Source of the DNA: an uncultured Bacteroidales bacterium
Lineage (GTDB): Bacteria; Bacteroidota; Bacteroidia; Bacteroidales; Paludibacteraceae
NCBI GenBank assembly: GCA_900319645.1
Contig: ONPG01000003.1
Coordinates: 124,001 to 188,000 of the forward strand
DNA: 64,000 nt
Direction of reading: 5' to 3'
This document shows, piece after piece, positions 61,639 to 64,000 of this stretch. Each line of letters opens with the position of its first letter. Positions within the stretch are counted from its first letter, which is position 1. The notes under the pieces were generated by a model that did no database searches, was not told the origin of the DNA, and was given only the letters and a program-made list of their open reading frames with translations. The translations under genes and the position numbers were made by a program.

Positions 61639-62907
61639 TTAGGAGAATTCTGGAATTCTGGAATTCTGGAGTTCCAGAGTTCTGGAATTCTGGTCAACCA
61701 GAGAAGCGTAGCGGTTGACGATCTCATTTTGCAAGACTTCATCGTCAACCTGAGAAGCGTAGCGGTTGACGATGGAGTCCATAATAGCGAAGACTTCGTC
61801 TTTGGTATCCGCGCGGAGGAGGGCGATACGGGTCTGCTTGAAATCCGTGAGACCTTTGAACACCGGCGAGGCGGCAAAATGACGACGGGAGTGAATAATC
61901 CCCTTGCGTTCGTCGTTGCCACACCAGGCGATAGAGGCGAGTACGTGCTCCTTGAGCACAGCCACTTTCTCTGCCATCGAGCGGGGAATCAGAGTACTCG
62001 GAGAACTCAAAGTAATCGGAGTAGTCGGAGTAGTCGGAGTACTCAGATACTCTTTCATTTCAGCGAAGAGCCAGGGATTGCCGAACGTAGCCCGACCGAC
62101 CATAATCGCATCTACTCCGTAGCGGTCGAAGCACTCGCGTGCGCGCTCAGGCGTACACACGTCCCCGTTACCTATAATAGGTATATGCATGCGCGGGTTG
62201 TTTTTGACTTCGCCTATCAGCGTCCAGTCGGCTTCGCCGCGGTACATCTGGCTGCGCGTACGGCCGTGGATAGCCAGTTCCTGAATACCACAGTCCTGCA
62301 GGGCTTCGGCGAGATCCACAATAAAAGTTGAGGGTTGAGAGTTGATAGTTGATAGTTGATAGTTTTGAGATAAGCCCAGCGGATTGACACGCGGATGGAG
62401 GTCGTTTTCGTCCCATCCGAGGCGGGTCTTGGCGGTTACGGGCGTGTGCACGGCATTGACGACCGCACGGGCGATCTCCAACATCTTAGGCACATCGCGC
62501 AGGAGTCCTGCGCCGGCGCCCTTGCCCGCCACTTTCTTGACCGGACAGCCGAAATTGATATCTATGAAATCCGGGTGCGCCTGCTCGACGATACGTGCTG
62601 CATCTGCCATCGCTTCGGGTTCGCGGCCGTAGATCTGGATAGCCACCGGCCGCTCGGCATCGTGGATCGTGAGTTTACGGGTGGTAGAAGCAATATCCCG
62701 CACGAGCGCGTCGGCATTGACGAACTCGGTATATACCCGATCGGCTCCGTAGCGTTTGCAAAGCGCACGGAAAGCCGGATCGGTCACATCCTCCATAGGA
62801 GCCAGATAGAGCGCGTTGCGCTCTGACCGCTGCGCTGTAAGACCGGCTTCGCCTGTAAGATCGCTTGCGCTGAAAGATCGTTCACTATTGTTCACTAAAA
62901 GACTCAT
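61639..62907 (-). CDS. dus: tRNA-dihydrouridine synthase with several repeat insertions
   Basis: 422 residues, about 90 more than usual. The FMN enzyme reduces uridines in the tRNA D-loop. Signatures are LYLAPMEDVTDPAFRALC, DINFGCPVKKVAGKGAGAGLL (with the conserved Cys121), LAIHGRTRSQMYRGEADW, IIGNGDV and VGRATFGNPWLF. Extra segments: an N-terminal stretch (about 5-30) from TGTAAGATCG-like units, a loop at about 172-195 from GTTGATA heptamers, a loop at about 287-309 from GTAGTCGGA nonamers (STPTTPTTP), and a C-terminal tail with two IVNRYAS copies and GGAATTCT octamers. The start overlaps the HD gene stop by 4 bp. Confidence 0.9.
   Translation of the reverse strand: MSLLVNNSERSFSASDLTGEAGLTAQRSERNALYLAPMEDVTDPAFRALCKRYGADRVYTEFVNADALVRDIASTTRKLTIHDAERPVAIQIYGREPEAMADAARIVEQAHPDFIDINFGCPVKKVAGKGAGAGLLRDVPKMLEIARAVVNAVHTPVTAKTRLGWDENDLHPRVNPLGLSQNYQLSTINSQPSTFIVDLAEALQDCGIQELAIHGRTRSQMYRGEADWTLIGEVKNNPRMHIPIIGNGDVCTPERARECFDRYGVDAIMVGRATFGNPWLFAEMKEYLSTPTTPTTPITLSSPSTLIPRSMAEKVAVLKEHVLASIAWCGNDERKGIIHSRRHFAASPVFKGLTDFKQTRIALLRADTKDEVFAIMDSIVNRYASQVDDEVLQNEIVNRYASLVDQNSRTLELQNSRIPEFS
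61641..61693. repeat. GGAATTCT octamer repeat at the dus 3' end
   Basis: About six imperfect 8-base units encode the last residues of the dus product. Confidence 0.85.
61994..62052. repeat. GTAGTCGGA nonamer repeat inside dus
   Basis: Six 9-base units in a row, so the reading frame is kept and a three-residue peptide period results. Confidence 0.9.
62326..62369. repeat. GTTGATA heptamer repeat inside dus
   Basis: Five exact or near-exact 7-base units plus a partial one encode the loop NYQLSTINSQPSTF. Confidence 0.9.
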
Positions 62908-64000
62908 TTATTCAACGTGGGATAGGAGATACGGTGGTGGTTGAACGCTATGAGGCGTGATTTGAAGACGCGGCGGATGTCCTCGACGTCCTTGAAGGAG
63001 AGCGGTGTCTCGGCGAATTGTCCGTCTGCTATCTGGGCGTCAATCATCTGATCCACAGCGTTTCCGATGGATTGCTCGGTAAACTCGGAGAGGCTGCGCG
63101 AACGCGCCTCAACGGCGTCGGCCATCATCAGGATAGCCGCCTCTCTGGTGGTCGGTTTCGGCCCCGGATACTGGAAGAGTGCGGTCTCGACCTCTTCGCC
63201 CGGATGGGCGTTACACCAGGTGTTGTAGAAATAACGGACAAGCGAATTGCCGTGGTGGGTAGCAATAAAATTGACAATCACCTCTGGCAGATGGTTACGG
63301 CGTGCGATCTTGATGCCTTCCGACACATGGGCGATCACCACCTGCGCCGCGTCGCGCGGATCCATCTTGAGCAAGGGATTCTCCACGCCCGTCTGGTTCT
63401 CGACGTAATAGAGCGGGTCGGTCATCTTACCTATATCATGATAGAGCGCGCCCGTACGCACGAGGAGGGTGTTAGCTCCCACCTCTTTCGCCGCCTCGGA
63501 AGCCAGGTTGGAAACCTGCATCGAGTGCTGGAACGTACCGGGAGCACGTTCGGCGAGTGCGTGAAGCAGGTCGGAATTGATATCCGTAAGCTCGATGAGC
63601 GTGATAGACGAGATGAAACGGAAGAGGCGCTCGAAGATGAAAATCAAGCCGTAGCATCCTACCGTGAGAATCGCGCATATAAGGAAATAGAGGAACATCC
63701 ACGGGTCGATAGCCGTGACGACTCCGGTCTGTGCGAACGTGAAGGCGGTATAAGCCACTACCTGCGTCAGCATGATCCAGCCGGCTGTCTGTATGAGTTG
63801 CGCGCGACGCGTCATGTCGTTCAGCGACGAGACAGCTACCATGCCGACGGTGATCTGAATAAAGAAGAACTCCACGGGAGCCGGCGCAATCAGCGAGGCA
63901 ATCAGTATGGTCGTGAAATGCAGGAAGAGTGCGGTTCGGGAATCAAAGAAGACACGTGTGAGGATAGGCACCCAGGCAAAGGGAATCAGATAGATCGAGA
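62904..64000 (-). CDS. Membrane HD-domain phosphohydrolase (PgpH/7TMR-HD type), 5' end outside the window
   Basis: The frame stays open to base 64000, so the N-terminus is missing; a GTG at 63971 is internal. The visible part has about five membrane helices (to about 140 residues from the edge), then a cytoplasmic HD domain with QHSMQVSNLASEAA, GALYHDIGKM (the His-Asp metal pair), IAHVSEGIKIAR and ATHHGNSLVRYFY. Relatives of this architecture degrade cyclic di-AMP. It is co-transcribed with dus. Confidence 0.88.
   Translation of the reverse strand, partial: SIYLIPFAWVPILTRVFFDSRTALFLHFTTILIASLIAPAPVEFFFIQITVGMVAVSSLNDMTRRAQLIQTAGWIMLTQVVAYTAFTFAQTGVVTAIDPWMFLYFLICAILTVGCYGLIFIFERLFRFISSITLIELTDINSDLLHALAERAPGTFQHSMQVSNLASEAAKEVGANTLLVRTGALYHDIGKMTDPLYYVENQTGVENPLLKMDPRDAAQVVIAHVSEGIKIARRNHLPEVIVNFIATHHGNSLVRYFYNTWCNAHPGEEVETALFQYPGPKPTTREAAILMMADAVEARSRSLSEFTEQSIGNAVDQMIDAQIADGQFAETPLSFKDVEDIRRVFKSRLIAFNHHRISYPTLNK

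Overview
The window reads as a chromosomal segment of an anaerobic gut- or rumen-type Bacteroidales bacterium (phylum Bacteroidota). The evidence is the repeated promoter pattern [TC]TTG-N19/20-TAnnTTTG, the rarity of Shine-Dalgarno sequences, a Pta-AckA acetate pathway, DUF5063, an OmpA/LysM protein, and a large family of modular secreted proteins. No rRNA, CRISPR array, transposase, integrase or phage gene is visible.

Layout. 0-15.5 kb holds two copies of a gene pair: a very large secreted repeat protein (InlB-type repeats, discoidin domains in the second copy, and a shared C-terminal region of about 520 residues), followed by a ~200-residue secreted protein ending in a CTERM-like tripartite tail (LPxG[DN] motif, membrane segment, Arg/Lys cluster). 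Between the pairs lie a HigBA toxin-antitoxin module and an orphan antitoxin-like regulator, separated by dispersed repeats. 15.5-32.4 kb is mostly housekeeping: tRNA-Met, OmpA/LysM protein, pta and a frameshifted ackA, a GH13 amylase, a UbiA prenyltransferase, maf, topoisomerase IV subunit A, a tiny membrane protein, dprA, a VanZ-like gene, upp, a coiled-coil secreted protein, DUF5063, a DEDD exonuclease and an alkaline phosphatase. 32.4-60.2 kb is a minus-strand island of seven secreted mosaic proteins (210 to 2784 residues) built from a shared stock of modules: starch-binding-like domains, Ig-like domains, OB-like domains and chitobiase-like domains. Small toxin-antitoxin-like genes are scattered among them. 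60.5-64 kb returns to core genes: a bile-acid:sodium-symporter-family transporter, a tRNA-dihydrouridine synthase and a membrane HD phosphohydrolase cut by the window edge.

How it fits together. Nine large or medium secreted proteins end in the same short tail (roughly K-x-h-x-N/D-G-x-h-h-I-x-R-x-G-x-x-Y-N-x-x-G-x-R-h-R), which I read as a shared export or surface-sorting signal. The CBM26-like and SusE-like modules suggest binding of starch or similar glucans. The region is highly plastic. Seven-base tandem repeats occur between genes and also inside conserved genes (maf, dus, the transporter). A 62-bp duplication shifts the frame of one tail, another tail has lost its middle, a 30-bp stretch of tail-coding DNA is duplicated after a third, and a ~3.5-kb block appears tandemly duplicated with an MNT nucleotidyltransferase intact in one copy and nearly erased in the other.
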